64,000 bases of DNA from Panicum virgatum (taxonomy: Eukaryota > Streptophyta > Magnoliopsida > Poales > Poaceae): contig NC_053153.1 of the NCBI RefSeq assembly GCF_016808335.1, forward strand, positions 16,689,033-16,753,032, written 5' to 3'. This document shows, one piece after another, positions 1-10,315 of the stretch. Made by a program: the position numbers and the translations under genes. Below the pieces are notes generated by a model. It worked only from the letters and a program-made list of their open reading frames with translations, did no database searches and had not been told where the DNA came from. Within the stretch, counting starts at the first letter, position 1; each line of letters begins with the position of its first letter.

Positions 1-880
1 ACTTTTGCCTCGCACAAATCCTGAGGAGGCACACCCGTTCACACCATCCGACGGTAGTGGAGATAGGAGCCTAGGAACCCGAGTTCCTCGGTTAATTTAC
101 ACTCTCGGCATCAAGAAATGCAAGCAAAGTGTGCATGGCATCTAGCACAGGAATATAATCCACGTCACATCCAGTTAATCATGTCCCTCCAATCCGGCCA
201 TTTCATCTACACACATACGGCCGGCCGCGGTGCCGACGTCCACCCATCTCCCAATGAGTTTGTGCACGCGGATCAGGCACACCAATCCGATCGAGGGAGG
301 TGTCAGACCCAACCCAATCTTAATGGTAAAAAACAAAAATAAAATCAGAGCTATATATGAATTCTGAAATGCATGGCCACCTATCCCCTGCTATGCATGC
401 TATCCAGCTACCCGATTTCCTTTATGAACCTACGGAGGAAAATTGGGATCCTAATACCACTGTTGGCTGTCACATCTTATTTCATCGTCTAAAAATAACA
501 AAACGAAAAGGTTCCTACACTGCCGTGGCGGATCTAAAGGGGGACTAGAGGGGGCACAAGCCTTCCTACAGATCTAAAGGGGGACTAGAGGGGGGGCTCA
601 AAATCAATGGATACCCCTAAGTCTCCTCTTCATTGTTGGAAAGAAAGAATAAAGAATGGGGAGGAAGAAGAAGAGAAGAGAAGGAAGATGAGCCCCCTAC
701 TCATATGTTGCCAGTTTATGCAATTGGTAGCCTATTCTTCATGTCAAATGAATTTGATTTCACCATTGTCTTTGGCTCCGATCTGGCCAAACCTAGCTAC
801 TTTTATTTTGTTCGGATCCCTTCACTTCTATGTCGCTTTTGGACAGCTCCGTAAGGAAGATCCAAATGCTAATTTGGATA
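1..880. other. Gene-free left edge with repeat pieces
   Basis: I see no supported gene here. A 24-base unit reading roughly gatctaaagggggactagag occurs twice, at about 531-557 and 571-597. The purine-rich stretch at 630-720, ending in gatgagccccct then catatg, closely resembles 2575-2640, so both are copies of one dispersed repeat. The short open frames here overlap each other in several frames and match nothing I know. Confidence 0.5.
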
Positions 881-881
881 A

Positions 882-1237
882 ACAAAAATGGATATTATTA
901 TCTTATTACCTATTAACACCTATTGTGGCGCCTACGGATACTATGATGCAAGCAAAACTCTAATATGCATCCGCTTGCCGGGATTCACTCTGCAGTTGGA
1001 GGCTGCGGAACTCTTCACTATGTCCATCAGAAAGCACTTGTGTGCATGGGGAACAAAAGCACCGATGGATTCCATCATTTCACGGGGATGAAATTGCCTG
1101 ATGCCAAGTTGGCCAAGGCATACAGTGGACTTTCGGTCAACCAATGCCGTGATATCTGCCTTAGCAATTGCCGAGCGTACACTGCCTCGAGCATTGGCTA
1201 CAGTATCTGGATGGGAGAGTTGCTCGACATGCGCTAG
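882..1237 (+). pseudogene. S-domain receptor-like kinase fragment (S-locus glycoprotein end plus PAN domain)
   Basis: This is a fragment of an S-domain (G-type lectin) receptor-like kinase, a plasma-membrane receptor family that is large in grasses. One frame, at about 900-990, reads CGAYGYYDASKT followed by a LPGF motif, as in the S-locus glycoprotein/EGF-like region. Another frame, 965-1237, carries a PAN-like block: HFTGMKLPDAKLAKAYSGLS, then QCRDICLSNC, and a closing WMGELLDMR. These match the usual order of the two domains. The change of frame between them, the missing lectin domain upstream and the absence of a kinase directly downstream make it a pseudogene fragment. The family call rests on motif recognition only. 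Confidence 0.65.
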
Positions 1238-1346
1238 TACAACACTGGTATAGAAGAGCAAGAGGTGTAGTATGTTCGCATTGCGCATTGGTATGGAAGA
1301 GCAGGAGCTGTAGTACGTTCGCGTTGCGCGTAGTGATGCATCTCCC
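1234..1346. repeat. Two-copy tandem repeat of about 53 bp
   Basis: The segment containing ggtatagaagagcaagag then tgtagtatgttcgcattgcg is followed directly by a diverged copy, ggtatggaagagcaggag then tgtagtacgttcgcgttgcg. It directly follows the receptor-kinase fragment. Confidence 0.6.
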
Positions 1347-1427
1347 ACAGGTGCGTCAAAGCTAATAATTTTTCAGTAGAGTTTTCTGAGATGTACAACA
1401 GGCTACTAAGTTCGATGGTACTTACTA

Positions 1428-1507
1428 CTCCCTCCATTCTTTTATGTACGTTGCTGGTTAGTTTAAATTTGAATTAGTCAATATCATACATTTGAGAACA
1501 GAGGGAG
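1428..1507. mobile_element. Short Stowaway-like MITE
   Basis: An 80-bp element beginning CTCCCTCC and ending GAGGGAG is flanked by TA on both sides. Stowaway MITEs (Tc1/mariner class) have CTCCCTCCGTCCC ends and TA target duplications. It is short for the family and probably internally deleted. Confidence 0.6.
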
Positions 1508-1640
1508 TACTTAGTACCAACAGGCACTTATAATTACAGAATCATCAAGTCCGACAGTAGGCAAGAACAAATGATATTTAATTTACAAGGTAGGAATGAA
1601 TTTATAGTTCACAACATTTGGAGTTGATAGCTTGTAGGTA

Positions 1641-1891
1641 CTCCCTCCGTCCCAAAATAAATGCAATTCTAAGATTGCACGCAAATCAATACATGGTGTG
1701 AAATTATAAAATACCCCTTGCCTTTTGTGAGAATGATCCGGATATTGTTTTATCTTTTTTGTACGAAGACTCCGAAAACTCTTGTCTTTTATGGTAGTTA
1801 GGTCAAAGTAGATTTTTTGTTAGGTCAAAGTAGATTTTTTGTGGGACAAATTTCAAACTCTAGATGTGCAATTATTTTGAGACGTAGGGAG
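1641..1891. mobile_element. Stowaway MITE, complete
   Basis: A 251-bp element with the terminal repeats CTCCCTCCGTCCC and (reverse) GACGTAGGGAG is flanked by TA at 1639-1640 and 1892-1893. These are the hallmark ends and target site of Stowaway. It contains a small internal duplication of ggtcaaagtagattttttgt at about 1801-1840. Confidence 0.85.
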
Positions 1892-1893
1892 TA

Positions 1894-3020
1894 ATTAGCA
1901 TTGCTTATTTTCTTCATTGATAGCTGCTGACGTGAGCATGAGAGTTATGTTTACAAGATGATAACAACAGCCTTAGTAGTGGTGGAAAATTATTTGTGTG
2001 GGATAGAATTGAATTATATATACTATATACATTCTTTAGGCTCACAGTCAAATGCAAATTAATGAATTTATAATGTCAAGATAGGCACAACTAACTTGTA
2101 CACCAGAACTTATAATGTCAACTAGCATTTACTTTAAATGGGAATAGGAACAATGCAAATTTATTTGCACAAGTAGTGTAGGATGAATACACAAATTTAT
2201 TTTGTACCTACACTACTGTTTACATATGGATTTATCTTATCATCTAGAGCGCTTTGTCCTAAAATGACATGGAAAATGAATAAAAATTACTAGCTCAAAA
2301 CTTAAGGAGGTATATAGATTGAGTCAACATGCAGAAAGTATATTATGGTGATTTGTAGTTTTCATTTATTGTTGAGAAGCTTCTGCAACCACATCTGGGT
2401 TGTCAAGTAATTATGCTGTCAAAAGCATTTAAAAAAGACACATTGTTAACTATACTGAGTTCTGAGCTTTTCTATTTATCAGCCGGCAGCGGCTGATTAG
2501 GGGGGGGGGGGTTCTCAAGCCCCCCAACCTCCCCAAGATCATTGGATACCATCTAAGCTATTTTTTGAAAAAAAATGAAGAAGATGGGGGAAGGAAGAAA
2601 GAGAAGGGAGATGAGCCCCCTCTTCATATGCTAGCTGGTTCGCTACTGTTTACCGGATTATTGTCATGAAACCACGGATGGGTCTGCCACCCATCGTCCC
2701 AGTCTATGTTGTTATCCTTCTGTGGTTCATTAATTTCACTGAATTATTGAACTAATTGTCTAATCGCCTTGTAGCGGATCCAGGAAAGAGCATAGCAGGC
2801 AGGGCACCACGAGCAACTGATCAATCTGAATCGCATGAGAAGAAAACATGTAATATTTTTTTGTCTTTGGTCTCTTGCATATTGTCCTTATAATACTATT
2901 GATACCACATTATAATCTTTGCATTTACATTATTTGTTCTAGTTATTACTATTGATGGATCTGTGCTTACTGGAATCTTTGCATTTTTTATCATTTGAGT
3001 ATTGCTTCATTACTATAGAC
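1894..3020. other. AT-rich gene-free stretch with a dispersed repeat
   Basis: Mostly AT-rich DNA without a supported gene. A G-run (gggggggggg near 2500) opens a repeat at about 2480-2650. The repeat ends in gatgagccccctcttcatatg and is a sibling of the copy at 600-720. The stretch at 2775-2850 could hold a decayed exon of the flanking receptor-kinase remnant, but I cannot support it. Confidence 0.4.
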
Positions 3021-3028
3021 TGGTACCC

Positions 3029-3224
3029 AGTGGCGGAGGTACATTTGAGATTAGGGGGGGCTCATTCCTTCTTCCTCCTCCATCTTCACTCATTTTCTCT
3101 CTTTTCTTCTTTTTCCCCCTCTCTTCTTCTCCTCCTTCCCCTTTACCTCCAATGCAGGTCTTGCACAGTAGGAGGGCTCCAGCCCCCAGCCCCCCTACAC
3201 CCCCTGGCTCCGCCCGTGCCTTGG
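3029..3224. mobile_element. Non-autonomous element with imperfect GGCGGAG terminal repeats
   Basis: The left end reads CAGTGGCGGAGGTAC. The right end read backwards is CACGGGCGGAGCCAGG. Both run into G-rich tracts, with a CT-rich centre. This is a common grass repeat type. I see no clear target duplication, so the exact borders and superfamily are uncertain. Confidence 0.5.
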
Positions 3225-3329
3225 AAAAGGGGTTCAGACTTCATACATCGAGTCCTCCATGAAAAAACCGGGTAGCTCCCATGAGGCACTGTTGGTGCAT
3301 GAAGCACTGTTGGCTATATCTCACATGAG

Positions 3330-3700
3330 GTGTTTCAACATAGTATGGAAGACCAAGCAGCAAATTTGATATCTACAGTTTTGACATGGTGGGAGCAAGA
3401 AAAATGGAAAATCTTGCTGCGACTGGTACTGGTAGCCAGACCTTCCCAGGTTAAATGTTTGATCATATGGACAACAAGCATTTCATATGAGTTTCGCAGC
3501 AATGTTACTGGTGAAAGAAACAGTGAAGCCACCGAGCTTGTAAAGAAAATGGTGATAGTGGCTCTGTACTGTTTTCAAGTTTACCAAGCACAAAGCCCTC
3601 CAACAAGTAAAATACTTGAAATGCTTGAAAGTCAATCCTTTAAGACTGGAGTTGCATGCCGCCAAAAGTGGAATTTTGTGCAATTGTTAAAACCAAGGTA
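3330..3700 (+). pseudogene. Receptor-like kinase C-terminal fragment
   Basis: The reading frame at about 3510-3680 gives ELVKKMVIVALYCFQVYQAQ, then PPTSKILEMLE. This resembles the end of the kinase domain in LRK10/PR5K-type receptor kinases (a KMI-VALWCIQ block, then RPSM-KVVEMLEG). The upstream part of the frame from 3330 is not clearly kinase, the invariant arginine of the RPSM motif is missing, and there is no catalytic core. It is therefore a decayed fragment. It may or may not belong to the same ancestral gene as the S-domain fragment 2 kb to the left. Confidence 0.45.
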
Positions 3701-3749
3701 TTATTATTCCCAAGATATAGTATTTTGGTGCATTTTTCTGCATTAACAT

Positions 3750-4640
3750 CAACTACAATTATAGTGTATTTGGTATGTTATTTTTCTTATTTTAAAACTT
3801 GTATATGTGTCCTTACTAGTTTTAGTGCAACACCCACGACCTAATTTTCCCATGTTAGATCAATATTAGACTTGCGCGGCCCGCACCGATGGCCATACTA
3901 GCCTTATGCGGCACCAGCGGTTGGGAGAGCTTCGTGGTGGGTGCCAGCAGCGGGAGAGCTCCGCTCGGTGTGGCCGAGTTCCGACGACGCGGGCGCCAGC
4001 TGTGAGGGAACCCCACGCGCAGTGGAGGAACTGGAAAGAAAATTTAAGGGGGTCAGACAAATAAATGGACTTGTCAATTTCATCCTCAAATTTTAGCAGA
4101 AACTTAATTTCATCTCTAAACTTTCAACATGGTGGTTTTAGTCCTCAAAGTTCTCCATCCGACTCAATTTAATCCTTCGTCCTACGTGGCATGACATGTT
4201 ATCACATCTTGTCACATCTAGTCAGTTATTATTCATAAAAAGTTAATATTTCTATAAATTTTGATTATTATAAAAAATTCATCTTGACGAAACAAAAATA
4301 ATGTATAGTTTTTAAGGAACGGAGTTGATCCAAATATATTCATTATACACACCCAAAAGTTTCTTTTGTGAAAAAAATCATGGGTCCGTGCACCAACGAA
4401 CCCACCTGTTCACGGTCTAGTGACCAATTTTCAGGGCTGTCATGGACTTTTTGTCAAAAGTTCAAAAACTCGACGTATATTTTTAAGACTATGAAATTCA
4501 TATTGCATGGGCTTGCATTCATTAAGACATGGTATTCTTTCCCTGATATACTACTTCCGTCTCAAAATATAAGCATTTCTAGATTTGGTCAAAATCAAAT
4601 TTCTTCAACTTTGACCATCAATCTCTACTACGGAGTACTA
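3750..4640. other. Gene-free stretch ending in a Stowaway-like half
   Basis: No gene is supported. From 4551 (ctacttccgtctcaaaatataagcatttct) the sequence matches the inside of a Stowaway-like element. Its complement lies at about 9900-10000, where the sequence ends tgggacggagggagta. Either two separate truncated elements are present or one was split. Confidence 0.4.
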
Positions 4641-5345
4641 AAAAGACTGGTCACTTTTTTTTCGTCATCCGAATATTCCTCCCAGATTCGTTCGTCTGTC
4701 CGTCCGCCTCTCCGCGCGCGGTTCCGCCTCTCCGTCTCCCCCGCTCGCCCCCCGACGGTTCCATCTCCCCCCGTCTCCCTCACCCTCGCAATCGCTCGCA
4801 CTCGGCCCGACCTCCTCCCACCCCCCACCCCCGCGTGCTGCCGTCGCCCCCAACCCCGCCCTCGCCGCCGCCGCGCATCCCTCGCCACCGGCCCTCGCCC
4901 GAGCCGCCCCCCAGCTCGTGCCGCCGCCGGAACAACCCCGGCCCCTTCGCCGGTCGCCGGAGGTACTACCTCGCCCCGTCGGCGCCCCCTCCTCGCCACT
5001 ACACTTCGATTTGACGGCGCCCACCACCGGATCCGGCCGCCGCCGCCGCCGGGCCTCTCGGCGCGTCATCCAGCCATCCTCGCCGCGCCCCGCTGCTGTC
5101 ACGCCGCCTCGAGGTGAAGTGGTTGCCACCGTGAGGGGTTCCCGTCCCCTTGCGCAAAGAGGCGGCGGGTCGCCGTCAGCTCGTCACCTCCCTGACGATC
5201 TACTCCAGCCCGAGGACCTCACCGTCGCAGACACGTTCCCCGGCCTCCCGCATACCGTGCGGAATCGTCACGTTATTACCTCTTGCAGTTTTGATTTCAG
5301 GCCTGAACCGTACGAAGAGCATTCCCAATTGCAGATTTAATTTCA
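4640..5345. other. GC-rich exon-like segment, no supportable protein
   Basis: A sharply bounded, C-rich block in the middle of AT-rich DNA. Long frames are open on both strands (for example 4368-5117 plus, 4665-5129 minus), which is what GC-rich low-complexity DNA produces by chance. It looks like the 5' untranslated or first exon of a former gene that continued to about 9.2 kb. The sequence tttgatttcaggcctgaacc at about 5289 and again at about 5337 resembles duplicated splice acceptors. No domain is recognisable. Confidence 0.35.
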
Positions 5346-5665
5346 GGCCTGAACCTATATGCTATACCTAGCAAAACTGATTCACCTCGGCTACTTTGAG
5401 TGGAAACTAGAGTTCCAATTTGCGAGAATTGTATGTCAAAGATTCAATTATACACATGCCTTATAGTTAATTGTTTTGCAATTATGTTGTACACAGGCCT
5501 AATAGTTATTTATATGACAGATCATCTACTGTATTGTTATAAATTCCAAACACTGGATCATCCAAAGTGGAATTCTGTTTTTCCCTCAAAGTATACAAGC
5601 TGAATCAGTTTTGTTAGGTCAGAGAGTAGACATCATAATTGATTAATCAATTTATCTTGCTTGAA

Positions 5666-6129
5666 ACCATTAAAGTTTCAGAAACTTTGATCTATGTTCC
5701 TCATTCTGCAGTTCAACATGTATAAAAACCAAAAGGTATGTCATCCCATTTAGTGTGCAGAATAGTAGATTAGAGTAGGCATACAGGAGGTTAATCAGCT
5801 AGCAAGTAATGCCTTATCTCATCCATTATTCAAGACACACTGTCCTGCTTGAGGTTTTGAATTTGACCATAATATCCTACTTCTGGTCCTGAATTTGACC
5901 ATTAAAGTTTCAGAAACTTTGATCTATATTCCTCATTCTGCAGTTCAACATGTATAAGAACCAGAAGGTATGTCATCCCATTTAGTATGCAGAATAGTAG
6001 ATTAGAGTAGGCATACAGGAGGTTAATCAGCTAGCAAGTAATGCCTTATCTCATCCATTATTCAAGACACACTGTCCTGCTTGTGGTTTTGAATTTGACC
6101 ATAATATCCTACTTCTGGTCTTGAATTTT
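5666..6129. repeat. 232-bp tandem duplication, two near-identical copies
   Basis: Copy 1 is 5666-5897 and copy 2 is 5898-6129, directly abutting and differing at only a few positions. Each copy contains an exon-like island: a tctgcag acceptor, 24 bases starting ttcaacatgtata, then a gtatgtc donor. The high identity suggests a recent duplication. Confidence 0.85.
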
Positions 6130-8680
6130 AGTAGATAAACTGCAGATGGAACTTCTGTTAAACAGCTAGGTAGCAATTATTGGGATGTCATGGTGCCTAG
6201 CTTAGTGCTTAGCAAAGAAGAAAAAAATTTCGCCATTGTTGATGCTTAGTAAATATCAAGTAAATTTTGTTGCCCCCCTTTATGCTTAGTTCTTATTAAA
6301 GAAAAATATATGGAATATATCAGAGTCTGCATATCTTTAGTGCACTGCATGATGTGATCTATCTTAATGGGTATTAAACTATAGTTGATCATCTAGAAAT
6401 GGAATAGTCGAATGGGTTGTGTTTGAATGTATATACTGGTCTACCTAAATTTCTACTACTACATAAAAAGCACAAAGTCTGTTTACCCCTCCTGTGAGTC
6501 TGCCTCCCGATGCCAACATCGTATGTCAGCCGTCTGATGGTCATCGTATGCATCTCGTGCCTCCCACCTTTCCCCTGACCCACCTCTAACCGCTCATGCC
6601 ACCTCCCTCCTCGCCTCTCCGGCCTCCCCAACCTCCCACGAGCAGTTTCAGCTCGCATCTCTCCCGCCGCCGTTGCCTCCGCTCTCCCACCCCCACCGCG
6701 TGCCGCTGTCGCGCCCGCCCTAACCGGTCTCTCCCGCCGCTCTCCCCCGCGAGCGCGTAGCCTCGCCCCGCTCCGGCGACCCTCACACTGTCTTAGAATT
6801 CACCTTACATTTGAGTCATGATGATTATTGGCCTACTAAATCTACTGTTAAACGTTAGTTTGAAGTTCAATCAGATAGATCCAGGTACATTAACATACCA
6901 CCAGAATTAGGTCATTGCTTGACAGTGTGTTGCTGTGATGAGTGATGACCAATGGAAAACCTAATCATGCTTATTTTTATGTCGTAGGCTTTATCATTCT
7001 CCCGTGAAGGCCAATTTGTTGGCTCACCAGCAAAGTCATGGTTCCATGACTGATAATTGATTTATATATTCTATGCTTGTTAGTGTGCAATTTATCCCTA
7101 GGTTTTTGGCTCACCAGGAAACTCCTAATCTAATTGTAGGTTTTATTTTGCAGATCAGTCGATTAGAAAGCAGCAGCCCACTGCTTTACTACATTTGGAG
7201 GCTTAACATTTATGCTTTACATGGTCCGTCACTTATCATTCTTTTTTAATGAAAGATTGTCTTAACATGGTAAGTGTATGGCATTTGCAGCACTTGGCAA
7301 GGTTTAAGAAAGCACATAGAAGCAAATATTGGAGGATCTATTATTGTAAGTTATTCCCTGGGTGGATCCAGTTAAAACAAATTAAATTTAACCAGGCAAG
7401 ATCCTGGTTGTTTGCTGTCATATGTATGAGACAAATATGCTAAGTTCTTTAATTTCATTTTCTAATTACTGCAGAATTTTAAACAACATATGTACAGTAG
7501 TATGAGCTTACAAAAACTCTAATCTCATTAGGTTAGCTCAATAGTTGCTAGTCATATATGATTGTGGTGCTGTCAACTGGAAACATTGTTTGTTTGGTGC
7601 TTGAATTGCTGTCCTCGTATGATTGTGGTGATTTCGGTGGGTTTTTATTGATAAGGGGATGTTTGCATACCAATTCAGTTAATTTGTTGTCTGTGACATG
7701 CTTATTAACCAGCAATGTCATGTTGATAGGGGAAGGCTGTATTTTCTATTTGTTACTTTCCAATTTTGCTACTATATGCCTATACTTTTTTTAGTTCTTT
7801 AGGTGTCCAATTTGATACTCTTGACCTGTACTGTTTCCATAAGGCAGTAGCTATCACAAGCCTATAGCTGAACAAAAATAATTGATGCAAGTGGCTCGGT
7901 GCAATGATATATCAATGTTGAGATAGGGTATTGGTCGTTTGATTTGCTTTACTAAATGCCGCATTATGTTAGCACTTAGCATAGGCATTGTTAAACAACG
8001 TATGATAATGCTAGGATGATATATTTAGTTAAAAGCATGTTTGGTTCAGATTCATAGGATGATATATTTAATTAAATGTCACATTTCATTCCTATTTTGT
8101 TTTGTTCAGATTCATGGCCGACCACTACGATTGTGACACTGCCATAGCAGCCAAGAGATAGCTTTTTTTTGGCCTTTTATTTAAAGTTTCTAGAGCTAGC
8201 AATTCTTTCAAAAATTGGAAGCCCAAATGATTGGGGTTTTTGGGAGTGTCTAGATGAGTTCATATTTGGAAAGTTTTAGGAAGGAGAGAGGATACATGAT
8301 GGAGTCTGACAGACTGTCAGTGAGAAAAAGCACCATGGAAGACCACATAAGGTTTGATTTCAGTTTTCTAAAGATCAGAAATGCCATTTGTTTCTCTTTA
8401 GTTTGTTACACTGATAAAAATTGAGATACTGAAATGACTAGCACCATTTTGGGACTTCTTTGGTCGGTGTTCGCGGGAAAAAGTTGAGCCAGCTCTTCAA
8501 ATTGCATATTAAGATGTATGGATGTTGTACTCTATATTTGTTTTGTGCATTTAAGAATACATCAGCATCTAGCATAAAGTGATTTATTAAATAAATCCCT
8601 GACAGCACTAGCCATGTCTTTAATTAATTACTGATCCTCAGAAGAATACCATTAAATTTTATCTCATAAGATGTTGCAGC
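6130..8680. other. AT-rich stretch without a supported gene
   Basis: Mostly AT-rich, intron-like DNA. A GC-rich island at about 6580-6790 has several open frames but no recognisable product. Splice-like sites occur, for example ttttgcag at about 7153, but no coherent coding chain could be built. Confidence 0.4.
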
Positions 8681-8717
8681 ATACTCCTAATCTGACATGA
8701 TGATCCATTTTTTGCTA

Positions 8718-9160
8718 AAGGGTACTGTCGCCAATGTGGAGAAGAAAGACATGGAGTCAAATGACATACTCCGCTTAGAACAGTTGAGGCATGAGCTGAT
8801 CGAGTTAGAAAAGTGAGTGCAGATGATGCTCAAAAGGAGAAGGTATGCCTGTTTAACAAAATTTAGAAACAGAAAACTACAGGTTCTACAGAATTTGAGT
8901 GAACATTTGGAATGGGAGATCAGCAATGTTATGAGATTGATTGCACTCTTTTTTGTTGTTAGCTGTTGTTTTCTGCTACTGTTTTAACCATAGTGGATGG
9001 TGTCACCGCTACATTTTTTTTCTTTCGGAAAGAACTCTATGTTCAGTCAAGTCCTGTTTTCCAGGAGATGGGTGTTGCAGACGGAACAACTGCGCCATCA
9101 CCTGTAGCATCAGTGCCTTCCGGTGAGGCTAGCAAGAAGGAGAATATGGTAATTCTGAAC
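8718..9160 (+). pseudogene. Two exon-like remnants of an unknown coiled-coil protein
   Basis: At about 8724-8818 one frame reads TVANVEKKDMESNDILRLEQ followed by a charged LRHELIELEK helix, then a TGA. At about 9065-9150, after a tttccag acceptor, another reads EMGVADGTTAPSPVAS and continues to KKEN before a gtaatt donor. The first piece has the heptad character of a coiled coil and reminds me of plant LETM1-like proteins, but that is a weak guess. There is no start, no complete chain and an internal stop, so this is at best a decayed gene. Confidence 0.35.
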
Positions 9161-9369
9161 TTTCCAGCTGTGCCGGTACATTTCAAATTGAAACCTCACT
9201 TCTACAATCTGATGAGACTAAGTTATAAATTATTGCCAGACAACGGTGTGTGTCTGGTTAACAGCCTAACTCATGTCGAGCAATTCGTTTTGTCCAAATA
9301 TTTAAGTTCATTTTATTTTATTTATGTTTACGATGAACATCTTGTATGCATAATTTCTTTTACATTCTA

Positions 9370-10000
9370 GTTGGTCCAACATTAAAAGACTCCATAAAAC
9401 GATCTTCACCTATCAGTATCAAAATCAATGTGTACTTTAAAAGTTAAAAGGAGGCAGTGGGCTCAGTCCGTTGAGGAAGAGGAGGATAGGATGGAGGACG
9501 CCGTTGGAGATGGCACGGATGAGGTGTTGGTGGTGAGATAGGAGCGTGGCACAGGAGAGCACAGGTCGAGATGCAAATGGAGCGTTGGGCTTTGAAATGG
9601 TGGCATCGCTATGAGTTCAGCTTACATGGGAATGAAATACAATCTCAATGTATGATGTTGATATTTGTCTCATCACAGAAGTTAAGACTTATGTTTCTTT
9701 GACTGGGATCTATAGAAATGACATGGTCTTAATTGAAAATATCATATTTTTTCTATCTCTTGATTGCCTTGAAAATTTTCGGAATCCTGTAGCAACGCAC
9801 GAGCATTATGCTAGTATTCTTATAAATAAATTATTTTAAATATAAACATTTACATATTATGATAGTTCCTCTCATATCGAATTTAGTAATATTATATTTA
9901 TCTTATAAATCTTTATGAATTATTTACTATTTATAGTCAAAGTTGAATAAATTTGACTTTGACTGAATCTAGAAATGCTTATATTCTGGGACGGAGGGAG
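9370..10000. other. Intergenic, ending in a Stowaway-type terminus
   Basis: No gene is supported. The right end at 9986-10000 (gggacggagggag, followed by TA) is a Stowaway terminus, and the preceding 100 bases carry the matching internal sequence (gactttgactgaatctagaaatgct). The left terminus is not clear. Confidence 0.5.
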
Positions 10001-10315
10001 TACTTTACAAGTTAAACCAATGGAAAATTTACGTTGATTTGGATATTAATATAGCCCTGTTAGTTCAATAATACAGAAATAATCGATAAGTCATATGGTA
10101 CAGAAAACACAGGGTCGGTTCTTAGTAGCTCAATTATGTAGAACTAATCCAAAACAAGCAAACACACAGGGTTCCTCAGTCTCAGGACGGCCAGATTGGC
10201 CAGACAAACTTATTTTAACCCTACCACGCTCTAACTTCAAACTGCAAAATAAAAGAAAAAGAAAAATATCCGATAGAACGAACAGGGCCCCCATTTCCTT
10301 CTGCTTCAATTCAAA

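Noticed and set aside
4368..5129. Overlapping frames of 249, 154 and 123 codons in the GC-rich block
   Set aside because: Proline/arginine low-complexity translations on both strands with no recognisable motif.
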